A program made the translations under genes and the position numbers. From NCBI RefSeq assembly GCF_018812025.1, contig NC_063049.1:3472917-3536916 (forward strand): a stretch of 64,000 nucleotides of DNA, in the 5' to 3' direction. Shown here piece by piece: positions 21,798 through 31,950 of the stretch (within the stretch, counting starts at the first letter, position 1; the number at the start of each line of letters is the position of its first letter). This stretch comes from Megalobrama amblycephala (Eukaryota; Chordata; Actinopteri; Cypriniformes; Xenocyprididae). The notes under the pieces are model-generated. The model ran no database searches. It was not told the DNA's origin and saw only the letters and a list, made by a program, of their open reading frames with translations.

Positions 21798-23212
21798 AGT
21801 GTCACATAGCTGTTGAAGTTTAGTAGTTCTCAAGAATGAACTCACAATCAAGAATTTTTATAAAAATGCACCATATGTTATATTTATAAATTTTAGTTTA
21901 GATCATTCACAGAAACATTCCATATCAGGAACAGAAGCAATTTGTACAAAATAAGCATTTAGCATGCTAAGCTAATTAGCATAAGACAACAAACACAAGC
22001 AAGGTCATATTCAGAGACGAATATCTCGGGAATGGTAGCGAATATCAATAATCCGTTCAGTCATTTCTGTGCGGCTCGGTCCAAAGATCATCTGAGCGGA
22101 TTTTGGACAAAATTGACCAAAATTTGCAGGAGGAGTAGCGAAAAAACTGTTTTTCATTTACTTCAATATGGCAGACAGGTACATTTAAGGAAAATGAAAA
22201 ATGATACATTGTCGGAATTGGCATAAGCCAGGGAATGAAATGACATAAAGCATACACATTTTGGAAAGTGTTTTCAAAAGTTATAAGCGTTTTTGCAATA
22301 ATCATTACATCTGTGGAACAGTAGGTGGCGCTGTGCTGAAACTTCTCAGGTACCTTCAGGACCTTCTAAAGGTCATACGTACCAATTTTTGTGAAGATAT
22401 GTCAAATTGTTTAAAAGATATTGCAATTTATGACAAAATTCAAAACGGCGGACACGTGATTCATCCAATATTGACAGAATCAATATCGACGGATTCGGCA
22501 TGAGCCAAGGAATCCATAGACACCAAGATCTTGATTTTCTGACAAACTGTTCAAAAGTTATTGGCCAAAATAGCCATTTTTCATATCTCATGACCTGTAG
22601 GTGGCGCTGTTCCCAAGTTTGGAATAGACCCTCAGACCATGGTCCTGATGAAGCGTACCAATTTTTGTTTCGATTGCTCAAAGTTTGGCCAAGATACAGC
22701 CTCTATACTAATTTTGGGTCGACCTTGTTAACTTCGTGACATCATAACTTTTGAACAAAGATGAATAAAAAAAATCTGTTCAGTCATTTCTGTGCGGCTC
22801 AGTCCAAAGAACATCTGATCAAAGTTTGGACAAAATTGGACAAATTTTGAAGGAGGAGTAGCGAAAAAATGGAATACTGTACTTTTCAAAATGGCCACTA
22901 CTGTAATGGGCGGAGACTTAATGTAAGAAGTTGAATAGCATCAGAATAAAGAGACGAATCAGATGTACTAAATTGTATTTTTCTAGAGCAAATGGTTCAA
23001 AAGTTATAACCTTTAGAATGTTGAATTTTTGAACTGGTGGTGGCGCTATAGAGTTGGTCCTAGAGACTCCAAAATTGGTCAGATTTCTAGACATGACCAT
23101 CACTACAAGTGTGCCAAATTTCATCATTTTCTCATGTTCCGTTGATAGGGCTGCCATAGACTCCCATTGGGGAGGAAGAATAATAATAAAAGGGAAAACG
23201 TACAATTACAAT

Positions 23213-23303
23213 AGGGGCTACAGCCCCTTCGGGGCTTGGCCCCTAATAAAAGGGAAAACTAACAGATACAATAGGGGCTACAGCCCCTTCGGGGCTTGGC
23301 CCC
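23213..23303. repeat. Two hairpin modules closing the array
   Basis: Two copies of the GGGGCTACAGCCCCTTCGGG module, each preceded by AAGGGAAAAC, are separated by AATAAAA. They mark the right edge of the array. Confidence 0.8.
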
Positions 23304-23308
23304 TAATA

Positions 23309-24361
23309 ACTAAAATTAACAAAACTAAAGACATTACATTCTTTCTGCATTCAAAAACTAAAAACAAAATAGCAAAAGATAGTAATATAATGGCATTTTA
23401 GGCTTTTATGATTCAAGAAACGCCATCAAGTGTGGTAGTGCAACAGGATTTTTCTTTTTTTTTTAGACATATGAACATTTCTCTTCTCAGACAGGGTGAT
23501 AATTTGGATCCTCTATTGGGTCATCATCATCACTGAGCTCAGCATCAGAATCTGGGGGGTTTTCTGGGGCAAGGGCCTGAAGAGTGCACCTTCTTGTACC
23601 ATAGAAACTGTTGACATCCATCTAGTAACTGTAAAAAAAGCAACAACAAACAAATAAATAACAATCTCTTACAATTTTAGTAATGTTAGTTCACCAGCAT
23701 GTCATTTAAGAAATAATTGCCTCTGATAATTATGATTTCCACACATTAATTCAATGAATTCATTATATTTACATCAAAAAATATGCAAAAGTGGCAAAAA
23801 AATACATATTTAAGAAATTATGTAAGCATATTCATGAAGAAATAACAATAGCTGTCATATTCATAGCTAATAATGATCAGAAGTTTATAGATAATACAAA
23901 TAGTCCATTCTGACTGCAGAAATGGATGATCTGAAAACATTACCTTAGCTTTTCTGCATTTACCTTTAAGTGTCAAATCAACCGTTTGGTTGAGCATGTT
24001 TTTGAAAAATTATTTGAAACATACTAAAGTGTTTTAATGACACCAAGTAACATAATATTGTAAAGTTAGGGCTCTTACAGTGTAATATGTCAAAAAAATT
24101 TGCTTACCTTGCAAATTTTCACCAAGAACAGTTCACATGGCAGGAGTGATTTCTTTGTTTCTGACATCCATGTTTGAGGAAGTGTTGTGACAAGTGCTGT
24201 TGATTGACACTCTGACATCTAGTGGATTTTTTTGGCATAACATACCTCAACCAGATGGTAGAGATGGCTCAATCAGCTTGAGTTAAGTTAGGTACTCCTC
24301 TCAGTGAAATATAGTGACTCAAAATGTGCTCTACCATTTGGTCGAGCGGGCAGTTAAAGGG
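23309..24361 (-). mobile_element. piggyBac-like element remnant (left end uncertain)
   Basis: The right edge reads, on the minus strand, TTAA then CCCTTTAACTGCCCGCTCG, a piggyBac-style terminus at a TTAA site (24362-24365). The minus strand then offers a splice donor (GCAAG|GTAAGC) near 24107 and an acceptor (TTTTTTTACAG) near 23627, followed by a short acidic ORF. An internal copy of the terminus lies in the opposite orientation at 23963. The left terminus is not clear. Confidence 0.5.
23487..23621 (-). pseudogene. piggyBac transposase N-terminal fragment
   Basis: A 44-codon ORF on the minus strand starts MDVNSFYGTRRCTLQALAPE, continues with an acidic DSDAELSDDDDP run and ends in a stop shortly after. 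An N-terminal FYG motif followed by an acidic stretch is typical of fish piggyBac-derived (PGBD) transposases. The DDBD catalytic domain is absent. It sits just downstream of the splice acceptor, as the first coding part of a spliced transposase. Assignment is by recall of family style, so moderate. Confidence 0.45.
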
Positions 24362-24364
24362 TTA

Positions 24365-25460
24365 AAAATATTTACCAACTGAGCAAGCAATTAAGAAATG
24401 ACAGAACAATCACAGTAGTATGTATATATGTCTGATTATCCACATAACAATAATATTCCTCATACTTTTGCCAATTGTCTTCTTCATATAGCCTAAATAT
24501 TTTTAAATAAAACATGCATTAGTAACTTTTAGTTTTGTAGCTGATCAATTTAACCACTTGTAGTTCAATTTAACATTTTAATTGTTGTGGAAAGTGCATT
24601 AAACTAAAACCTTGTGAAAGTGCTGCAGGGAAGCTAATATCACTGTCTCATGTTTCTATTCATAGCGAGCATTGTGTGTTTTGCAGAAAAGGATAAAGAA
24701 GGTTTACATTAATTCATGCAAGTCAAAAACATAAAAGGAAGTTAAATCTAACTCTCAATGTGTTTTGAAAGTAATAATGTCTGGTTAAAGTTATGCAGGC
24801 TATCTGAGAAAGCAATAGGGAATGACACAATCACAACTGAAACTTGTATTATGCAACCACAGATACATTTATATAAGTTATCTTCTCAAACAAACTAAAA
24901 TAAAATCAAAACAGTTGTAGCCTACTAAAACAAACAAACTCTGTCTCATTTCCTAATGACAGACTGTAATCACTACTAAAGTATATCTCACGACACAATG
25001 TAACCTACAAACTATTGAGCATACATAAACAGTTATTAATAAAAAAGAATCATAAATTAATTTGACGCGGAAACACAATCACGTTACAGAAAACAGTTCT
25101 GTGATCCAAGGACAGTCCACTAACATTTTCAGTGGCGCTTTAACTCAAAACAGGAAACTCGTAAATATTCATGTAAGCTCCGCCCAGTGTCACCGAAAAT
25201 CTCAGACACCGAATATTTCAGAACACCGGCTACCTTTAAAGTTCCATGTTATTGTCACGTGACGCGTAGGCCTCGCGGGACCTGTGGACCATATTCATAC
25301 TATATAGAACGTACTTTTTTAACGGTCAGGAAGTACGTTCAAATTCAAATGTAGTACCTACTCATGTAGTATGCGATGTCGGACGCAGCCTCACTGTGCC
25401 TGATTCATCATGAGCTCAAAGCATTATGGGTAGAGTCTCTCGTCAGTCTGTTCTGATTCA
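24365..25460. other. AT-rich intergenic sequence, no gene recognised
   Basis: Low-complexity AT-rich DNA without a sustained coding frame. Around 25300-25440, GAACGTACTTTTTTAACGG and GGAAGTACGTTCAAATTC partly invert each other, suggesting an old repeat fragment. Confidence 0.55.
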
Positions 25461-25984
25461 TCAACACAGTTTCACTGATCCATAATAAACACTAAATCCA
25501 GGATAGAGCGGTTGAGTGAATGTGGTCTGGACTGTGTGGATGAGGATCATTGTGTCTCCAGAGACGCTGTAGAAGGACAGAGTTCCTGCACTGTGATCCA
25601 CATACGCTCCTGTTCTCCTGCTGATGATGGGCTTTACAGAGAGAACAGTCTCTATCTTATTGTGTCTGAATGAATATCTGGAGGGAGAGCAGATCAAACT
25701 CCAGGACTGATCATTAGATCCAAACTCACACTCATCACCCCATCCCTCCCTGCTGATGCTCTTATATGACACTGATATCCACACATCTCCAGTCCACTCA
25801 ATCTCCCAGTAACAGCGTCGATCACACACACTCTCTCTACACAACACCTGAGGATGATGATCAAATCTGTCTGGATGATCAGGATACGACTGGAGTGTGT
25901 CAGTGCCAGTAATCACTGTGTTCCTCTCAGACAGATGGAGGCGTTTATTCACTGTGTTCGGATCCGCAGTGATCCGATGGGAAT
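25461..25984 (-). CDS. Terminal PRY/SPRY (B30.2) exon of a TRIM- or NLR-like gene
   Basis: The minus-strand frame begins just after an acceptor-like CTCCATCAG. It encodes DPNTVNKRLHLSERN (PRY start), HPDRFDHHPQVLCRE, CYWEIEWTGDVWISVSYKS, WSLICSPSRYSFRHN, GAYVDHSAGTLSFYSVS and LYPGFSVYYGSVKLC, then a stop. That is a complete B30.2 domain of about 170 residues. In fish this domain closes many finTRIM, TRIM16-like and NLRC3-like immune genes as a separate last exon, where it binds ligands. No RING, B-box, NACHT or LRR exon is seen nearby, so it is either distant from its gene or an orphan. The frame is intact. Confidence 0.82.
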
Positions 25985-27477
25985 CTGATGGAGATAAAAC
26001 ACATCACAATCAGGAATCATCAATCTGTCCATCTTTTAATCTACACTGTAAACATGATTTATGCTGCTTGTTAAATGAACTTCATTAAAATGAGTTAAAC
26101 CACACAATTACTGCACATTCTGTCCTGATTTAATGGAGTAAATCCACTTAAACACGTCAAACTGAAGTTCACTTCATCATTTGTGTTGAACGAACTGAAA
26201 CTGGGCAGTTCCCAGCATGCTTTGCTCTGGTCTGGATCTATTCCAGAATCTTGAGTTCAGATCTGACGAGTTCATGTAGGATTTGTCTCAGATCTGAACT
26301 TGATTTAGGATCTTCTGCTCTCTCACAGAATCTCATCTATAGTTGTGAATCTTAAAGCCTCCATCAGTTCGGTGATCGACTCTCAGGTCTGTTACCAAGA
26401 GCAGCTGCTGTGAAGAAACGCTCCAGATTAAAATGGAGGATCAAAACAGTGTGATTTTAATGAAGAGCTGCAGAAAGAGAAGTTTGATCAGCGCGATAGA
26501 AAAGACGTTTAAAGTCTATCACTGATCAATAATTACAGACTCCATGAAATAGTGTTTTGTTGAACATCATTTGTGTGTTCAGAAAGTCTTTCCAGCATCA
26601 AACATCGCTGATCTTCATCGTTTATCATTAATAAATGTGACGTCATTCTCAGACAGGGATATTTATAGCAGCCGCTTGAATAAAAGACATTTGTCTGTTA
26701 ATGTCTTTCTTTTTTAATTCTTTTCCGTTCATTGACTCACAATACACCGATATAAAGTTGGTTTGATGTTTGACATTTGTCAGTTTCAACACACTTAAAA
26801 AGATCAATAATGATTAAACATATGAACAAAAAACAGGTTGTGTTTGGATTGTTTTAAATGTAGCAGAGAACACAATGTAGTTTATGTGTTTAATCTGCTC
26901 TATTGTAACATATACATTCTGTAATATAAAATAGCAGATAGGGACCGTCTACAAAGTGCAAAACGAAGAGGAAAAACACTTGTTCCATCCATATGATTTA
27001 CTCTTGAAAAAAAATAATCAAACTGTGAACACAAAGAAACGCACACAGACACACAGTCTCACACACACAATTCTCAACTGGTGAATACACCATAAATGTT
27101 ACATATTGGAAAGAATAAAAGTAATGAATAATAAAGAAATAATGATGTTATTAATAAAAATAAAGTTTGCATTTTGAGTAAAAACCATAATAACATTCAA
27201 TAATATTACTAGGTCCTAAAAGAACTTCTTTCAGTTGGTTTTACTATCATAAGTGATGCAGAAACAATGCTATTGAGATTCAAATCTGCTGATAAATTTG
27301 TATAAAATACATAAACACTAATTTTTCTATTCTTGAGGGTATGTGTCGTTACTTGTTCCCAGAGGAACATTTTAAGACTACCTTCATCTCAGGATGGGTT
27401 AATGATATTAACATGTTTTGAAGCCAAAAATAAATGCATCCATCCATCATAAATATAATCCATACGGCTCCAGAGGG
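25985..27477. other. No recognisable gene
   Basis: Non-coding and AT-rich. CACTGTAAACATGATT near 26043 resembles the termini at 35811 and 56535 and may be a fragment of that family. A run of CA-rich sequence lies at 27040-27070. No exon of the neighbouring SPRY gene can be identified. Confidence 0.5.
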
Positions 27478-27966
27478 TTAATAAAGGCCTTCTGAAGTGA
27501 GGCGGTGGGTTTTTGTAAGAAAAATATCCATATTTAAAACTTCATAATGTAAAATAACTAGCTTCCGTCAGACGGCTGTACACATACTGCACAACTGCAC
27601 GTGATGTCACTTGCGTAATGTGATGTCTGATGTAGGAGTATCGTAAGATTAGACGCCTCTCGCAATTTAAACAAATAGAGCTGTGCAACAAACTCAAGCT
27701 CCTCTTCTCTTATATCAAAATCCTCCAACATTTCTCTTTAGAATATTTAATTTTAAACTTCTAATTCGTGACCGGTGTTTTGTTTTGCTCTCTTCTCTGT
27801 GTGTCCACGTTCATCTTTACGTCATGTGTCAGGTCAGAGGTCACTCTTCCACTGCAAATTATTCGACGGCCGTCTGTCAGAAGCTAGTTATTCTACTTTA
27901 TAAAATTTCAAATATGGATATTTTCCTTACAAAACCCATAACTTTGTTTCAGAAGGCCTTTATTAA
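27478..27966. mobile_element. Palindromic MITE with ~100-bp terminal inverted repeats
   Basis: It starts TTAATAAAGGCCTTCTGA and ends with the exact reverse complement. The arms stay similar for about 100 bases, both containing ATATCCATATTT and AACTAGCTTC. There is no transposase. The ends read TTAA, so a TTAA target duplication is possible. The sequence resembles a repeat common in cyprinid genomes. Confidence 0.75.
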
Positions 27967-28384
27967 TTATTTATTATTCTGATAGTGTATGGAATATTAT
28001 ATTAGGATAATAAATTATCCAGAATTTATAATTATGGATGTGTCTGTCACCACATGCTGCTTTAACTTGTGTTCATCAGAAGTTTCTGAAAGACCCAGTG
28101 ATAACATTCCCCCATTCAGCCCAATATCCAGAGAGTGTCTTGTGTTCAAAAGACGGTTCTGAGCTTGTGTAACAATTCATCACTCAGGCTGGGATCCATT
28201 TGCATGCTTTTATTGAGAGAGAGTAGTTGTACAGGCAGGGTCAGACAGGAGCAAACCGGTATAACAGGGACAGGCAGGATCATGGTCAGATAACAGGCAA
28301 TAGGTCAGGACAGGCGGATATCACTCACAGAACGGTATACCAGCCAAGGGTTAAAGGCAGGCAGCAGAGGATCAGTAACGGGTA

Positions 28385-28452
28385 ACAACAGGTTCAACAA
28401 CAGGTTCAGCAACAGGTTCAACAACAGGTTCAGCAACAGGTTCAGCAACAGG
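28385..28452 (+). repeat. 12-bp minisatellite
   Basis: About six tandem copies of CAACAGGTTCAA/CAACAGGTTCAG. The alternating A/G at the last base suggests duplication in pairs. Confidence 0.9.
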
Positions 28453-28529
28453 CAGTCAGACAGGGTAATAAATGCTCAGAAATGTTCACCTAGGCAAAAC
28501 AAGACTTCACGATTTACTGGTGTGTGTGT

Positions 28530-28534
28530 GTGAG
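28530..28534 (+). other. Target-site duplication, left (GTGAG)
   Basis: GTGAG immediately precedes the 5' LTR and reappears at 32840-32844 after the 3' LTR. This is the 5-bp duplication expected of Gypsy integrases. Confidence 0.88.
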
Positions 28535-29427
28535 TGTTACGTCCCTATGGACGTAGGGATTCATTTTATGAATTATGACTTGTGTATCTTTTTGTTTTTC
28601 TCCATGTGTGCTGTTTTTTTGTTTTTCTCTATGCTGCTCTTGCTCCTCCTACTGTTTGCTTGACAGGCTCATGAGTGCCACCTGAATCCTGTTGTAGCTC
28701 GTTAAGTGGAGTATAAATGAAGCTGAAGACTTCCAGTCCAGGAGAGAGACTGAGGTGTTCCTCTGAGAGATACTACCATCTTCTGGTCCCAGTGTTGTTG
28801 GTTTTCTTTTGTGTATATTGTTTTGCCTGTAGTGTTCAGGTAAAGAGCTGTGAAGTGTTTCAGCTAATGGGTGTATACTTAACTTTACTACAATTAAGTG
28901 GGCTTCAGTTGACTGGTTTACCTGAGCTGTCTAGTGTTTCAGCTAATTTTTCCAAACCTGAGACTTGAGTGTAAGCTGAGCAGCATTGAGTTTTTCAGTT
29001 AATTTAAGAGTTATCTGTAAACATCAGTTATCTTATTCTGTTGTCTTAATTCTTTTGATATTCTAAGTCTTTTCTTTTTAGTTTTGTAGGGAGGTGGATG
29101 CCTTTTATTTAATATCTTCTCCTGTTTATGCAGAAAAGGGAGTTAGGGGATTGTGTTTGTATTTTTATTTTATTTTCTTTTGGTAGGTAAGTTATTCCTT
29201 AACTTTAAGAATTCTTTTGTTTGTTATTTTTGGCCTCTCCCCTCCTGAAGTTTGTTAATTCCCACCATTGGTTTAATAAATTTTGTTATCTTTGAATCTT
29301 GTGTTACTGAGCATTATTGTATCTGCCCTGGGACCTGGAGACGGCAGTTCTCTCATTCTCTCCACGTTTTTTTTTTTTTTTTTGTTACATGCCTCTTCTT
29401 ACCCCTAGATTAGAGGGGCTCGTAACA
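28535..29427 (+). repeat. 5' LTR
   Basis: Starts TGTTACGTCCCTATGG and ends CTCGTAACA. TATAAA at 28712-28717 and AATAAA at 29275-29280 give promoter and polyadenylation signals. A poly-T run precedes the end. It differs from the 3' LTR by a 5-base indel, a few substitutions and T-run length. Confidence 0.93.
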
Positions 29428-29429
29428 AG

Positions 29430-29447
29430 TGGGGGCTCATCCATCCG
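29430..29447 (+). other. Primer-binding site, probably tRNA-Pro
   Basis: TGGGGGCTCATCC begins three bases after the LTR. It matches the start of the tRNA-Pro primer site used by murine leukaemia virus (TGGGGGCTCGTCC) with one change; the match weakens after that. Confidence 0.65.
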
Positions 29448-29569
29448 TTTTTTTTATATAGGCGACTATTTTGTGCGGTGAGTACAATTTCTCTTTTCTC
29501 TCTAGACGTCTGTTTTTTTTGCTGTCTTCGCTTCTTGTGTGGGGAGGAGAGTCTCTGTGGTGATAAGAA

Positions 29570-30552
29570 ATGGAGTTTGATTTGTTGGCATTTACCCTTT
29601 CTCCCACCACAGAGGTCTTTCATAAATGTAGGAAGAAGGATCTAATTTTGATTGCAGAGTTCTATAATATAGAGGTACCAAAAGACAGAAAGCATGTGGT
29701 TAAGGAGGTTCTGTTTGAACCGCTTGTGCACAATGGTATTTTACCAGATGTTGAAGGTGAAGAACAACCTGTAGTTGTGGTGAAAGCCGTGGCTGAGGAG
29801 GTTGTTCCTATATAAATACTAGTGAGCATGTTAATTTTGATCCTGTACAGGCCATTCGTTTAAAAGAGTTAGAACTCAAAGTTAGACAACAGGAAAATGA
29901 GAATTTACGCTTAAAACTTAAAGTTGTGGAGGTAGAAGCGGACCGTGATATTAAACTGCGTCGTTTAGAGTTGCAAGCTAAAGAAATAAAGCCTATTCCT
30001 GTTCCGCGCTCCAGAGCTTCAATTTCTTCCTCTGCATCCATTCCTGTTACACCCGTAACCTCGAATGTAGAGCAAAACATTCAGGAATTTGACGTTTGTA
30101 AATACATCAAGCTTGTGCCTCCTTTTCGTGAGTCAGAGGTGGACGCGTACTTTGTTGCATTTGAGCGTATTGCAGGTAAGCTTAGGTGGCCAAACGATAT
30201 GTGGGCCTTGCTCCTACAGTGTAGTTTGACCGGTAAGGCCCAAGAGATTTGCGCATCGTTACCGATTGAACAATCTCTTGACTATGAGGTCGTTAAAACC
30301 GCTGTTCTCAGGGCATATGAATTGGTCCCCGAGGCATACCGCCAAAAGTTTCATGCGCATGCGAAAACAGCAAGGCAGACGCATGTAGAGTTTGCAAGAG
30401 AGAAAAGAGTATTGTTCGAGAAATGGTGTTTCTCCAGTAAGATCACTACCTTTGAGCAGTTGCAGGAGTTGCTCTTGCTGGAAGATTTTAAAAGTTGCCT
30501 TCCCGAAAGTGTTGTCGTTCATTTGAATGAACAAAAGGTAACAACTCTCTGA
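29570..30552 (+). pseudogene. gag: Gag matrix and SCAN-like capsid, with a frameshift
   Basis: The start ATG at 29570 opens an 81-codon frame (MEFDLLAFTLSPTTEVFHKC, then KKDLILIAEFYNIEVPKDR). It stops at 29815, but the coding signal resumes at 29818 in another frame. A coiled-coil-like KELELKVRQQENENLRLK segment follows. The capsid comes next, with ALLLQCSLTGKAQEICASLP, AYELVPEAYRQKFHAH and TFEQLQELLLLEDFKSCLPE. The last two blocks match the SCAN domain, which established work derives from Gmr1-like Gypsy capsids. A further frame change near 30545 leads into the nucleocapsid. Confidence 0.82.
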
Positions 30553-30913
30553 TGCTACTGTGTTGGCAGATGAGTTTGTCTTGACACATCGAAACATTTT
30601 TTCATCCGTCCGACCGTCAAAAACTTTGTTTGCCAATAAAAATGTTGTGGTGCGTAATTTGTCACGTGAACCTCCACATACATCTAAAAGTAATGGCAAT
30701 GGAGAAGGCAAAGCTACCTCTCCAGGTGGGAGAGACAGACGTGCCTGTTTTTACTGTCTCGACCCAGATCACCTGATTGCAGAGTGTCCAGCTTGGGAAA
30801 AGAAAAGTGTTGATGGTAACACTAAGAATGTTGCTCTTGTACGAAGAGTGTCTGAGACTAAGAGTAAGACCATGCAACCTTTCATCTATGCTGGTACTGT
30901 TTTTTTTGGTTGA
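30553..30913 (+). pseudogene. Nucleocapsid with CCHC zinc knuckle
   Basis: The next frame carries a basic linker and then CFYCLDPDHLIAEC, a CX2CX4HX4C retroviral zinc knuckle that binds RNA. It ends at 30913 after a run of eight T, where the protease takes over in another frame. The shift at this homopolymer may be a real ribosomal slip, decay or a sequencing error. Confidence 0.78.
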
Positions 30914-31817
30914 CACAGAGCCACAACCTGTTGTGATCTTGCGAGATACTGGTTCAGAACAGTCATTAATCTTAAAAGAGTTGCTTCCCTTCTCACAGAG
31001 TTCCTACACTGGCTCTGACGTACTACTACGTGGCATCGAGATGGGGTGTGAGCGTGTTCCCCTCCATCATGTACATTTGAAGTCAGACCTTGTGACTGGT
31101 ATAGTCCACCTTGCGGTATGTTCCCAGTTACCATTTGAAGGAGTAGGTCTTATATTGGGGAATGATATAGCAAGTGACCAGATTCTCCCTAGACCTATTG
31201 TAGTGAACAATGGTAATTTTGGTGATGCTTCCTTTGCATCTCTGGAGTGTGAAGTGGTGCAACTGCCAGTGAAACAGTTCAGAAAAGTTGACCTTGCTGA
31301 CTCACCTTGGCAAACTCCCTATGAACCTCCTAGAGGTGAGCAGATGTTTAAGCCTGCAATTTGTGAAGAAACTGATGTGAATAACTCACTCAAACTTTAC
31401 ATTGGTAAAGCTACTTTAAGTGGACTGCAGAGAACAGACTCCTCAACTCCTCCATGTTCTAATGCGGTGGAAAGCTATGAGCAAGTACTTGATGGAGAAA
31501 ATGTTAACTTGAGCAATAATGGTGTGACAACAGAGAAATGTAAGCCCACTCGTGATTTGTCTAATTGTTACATTCATCTCATGGTCTTGCCTACTGTGCC
31601 TCGTTTAAGTGCAGAAATGTGTACCTGCAAAAAAATACCTATTGGTCCTTTTACAAGTCAAGTCATTTCTGCATGTAATGTAGTCCTTCTCTTGGCCAAT
31701 TTAAAAATTCTCCTTGGCATAGTTGAGGGATTTTCTTGTCCTTATAGGCCTTCTGTGGTGTGTTATTCGAATTGTGGAGCTAATGTGGTTATACCTACGT
31801 TCACAAAGCCCCCTTGA
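30777..31817 (+). pseudogene. Retropepsin-like protease followed by a non-catalytic pol remainder
   Basis: Coding character starts near 30890. VILRDTGSEQSLILKE has its catalytic DTG at 30945-30953, and GVGLILGNDIASDQ near 31140 is the C-terminal ILGND motif. About 200 further residues (cysteine- and serine-rich, ending CYSNCGANVVIPTFTKPP) show no RT or integrase motif. The overlap with the nucleocapsid frame at 30777-30913 is not coding in this frame. The ORF ends about 130 bases before the 3' LTR. An internal deletion probably removed RT, RNase H and integrase. Confidence 0.75.
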
Positions 31818-31940
31818 CTTCACTCGCTTGGCGATTTGAAAACGCTGTTGCTCCTGCACTAAGGAAATTGTGATATGTTGTGTATATGTGGGGTGGCTTG
31901 TTTTTCTTTGCATTTTGTGAAATGCCAAGAAAAATCCTTA

Positions 31941-31950
31941 ACGGTGGGGG
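31941..31950 (+). other. Polypurine tract of the Gmr1-like element
   Basis: CGGTGGGGG directly precedes the 3' LTR start TGTTACG; it is short and contains one T. Confidence 0.5.

Larger units (their letters stand above)
9296..23308 (+). repeat. Head-to-tail array of seven related non-coding repeat units
   Basis: Units restart at ATATAGCTGCAAGCAGCAAT (10138, 12364, 14608, 16124, 18565, 20938). The unit right of the gap is cut. All lie in one orientation. Most end in CCATAGACT followed by an AAT or GAA microsatellite, and four of them then carry a GGGGC-type hairpin. Two body types occur: type 1 (A, B, C, D, G) and type 2 (E, F). Short open frames inside recur with the repeat and resemble no protein, so none is called. 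The start motif is widespread in teleost genomes, but I cannot name the family. Confidence 0.9.
20938..23308 (+). repeat. Array unit G (type 1, expanded head)
   Basis: The head matches unit D but is expanded by a ~20-bp tandem repeat (20985-21190) and two tRNA-like segments. The body is type 1 with motifs near 22325, 22602 and 23041. Two consecutive GGGGC hairpin modules close the array. Confidence 0.87.
28186..28534. repeat. Repeat fragment that hosts the LTR insertion
   Basis: AGGCAGGGTCAGACAGG-type sequence continues across the LTR element at 32845. TTTATAGTCCATG there resembles the usual continuation. It includes the 12-bp minisatellite listed next. No coding content. Confidence 0.5.

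Noticed and set aside
9863..23205. Many 60-140-codon ORFs in the array on both strands
   Set aside because: They recur with the repeat, lack family motifs and differ by frame between copies. The sequence is non-coding.
28385..28452. Repeat array of possible regulatory importance
   Set aside because: It is a simple 12-bp minisatellite inside a common interspersed repeat.
28717..28968. 83-codon ORF present in both LTRs (also 32132-32383)
   Set aside because: It is duplicated because it lies in the LTR, downstream of the TATA box. No family match; probably chance.
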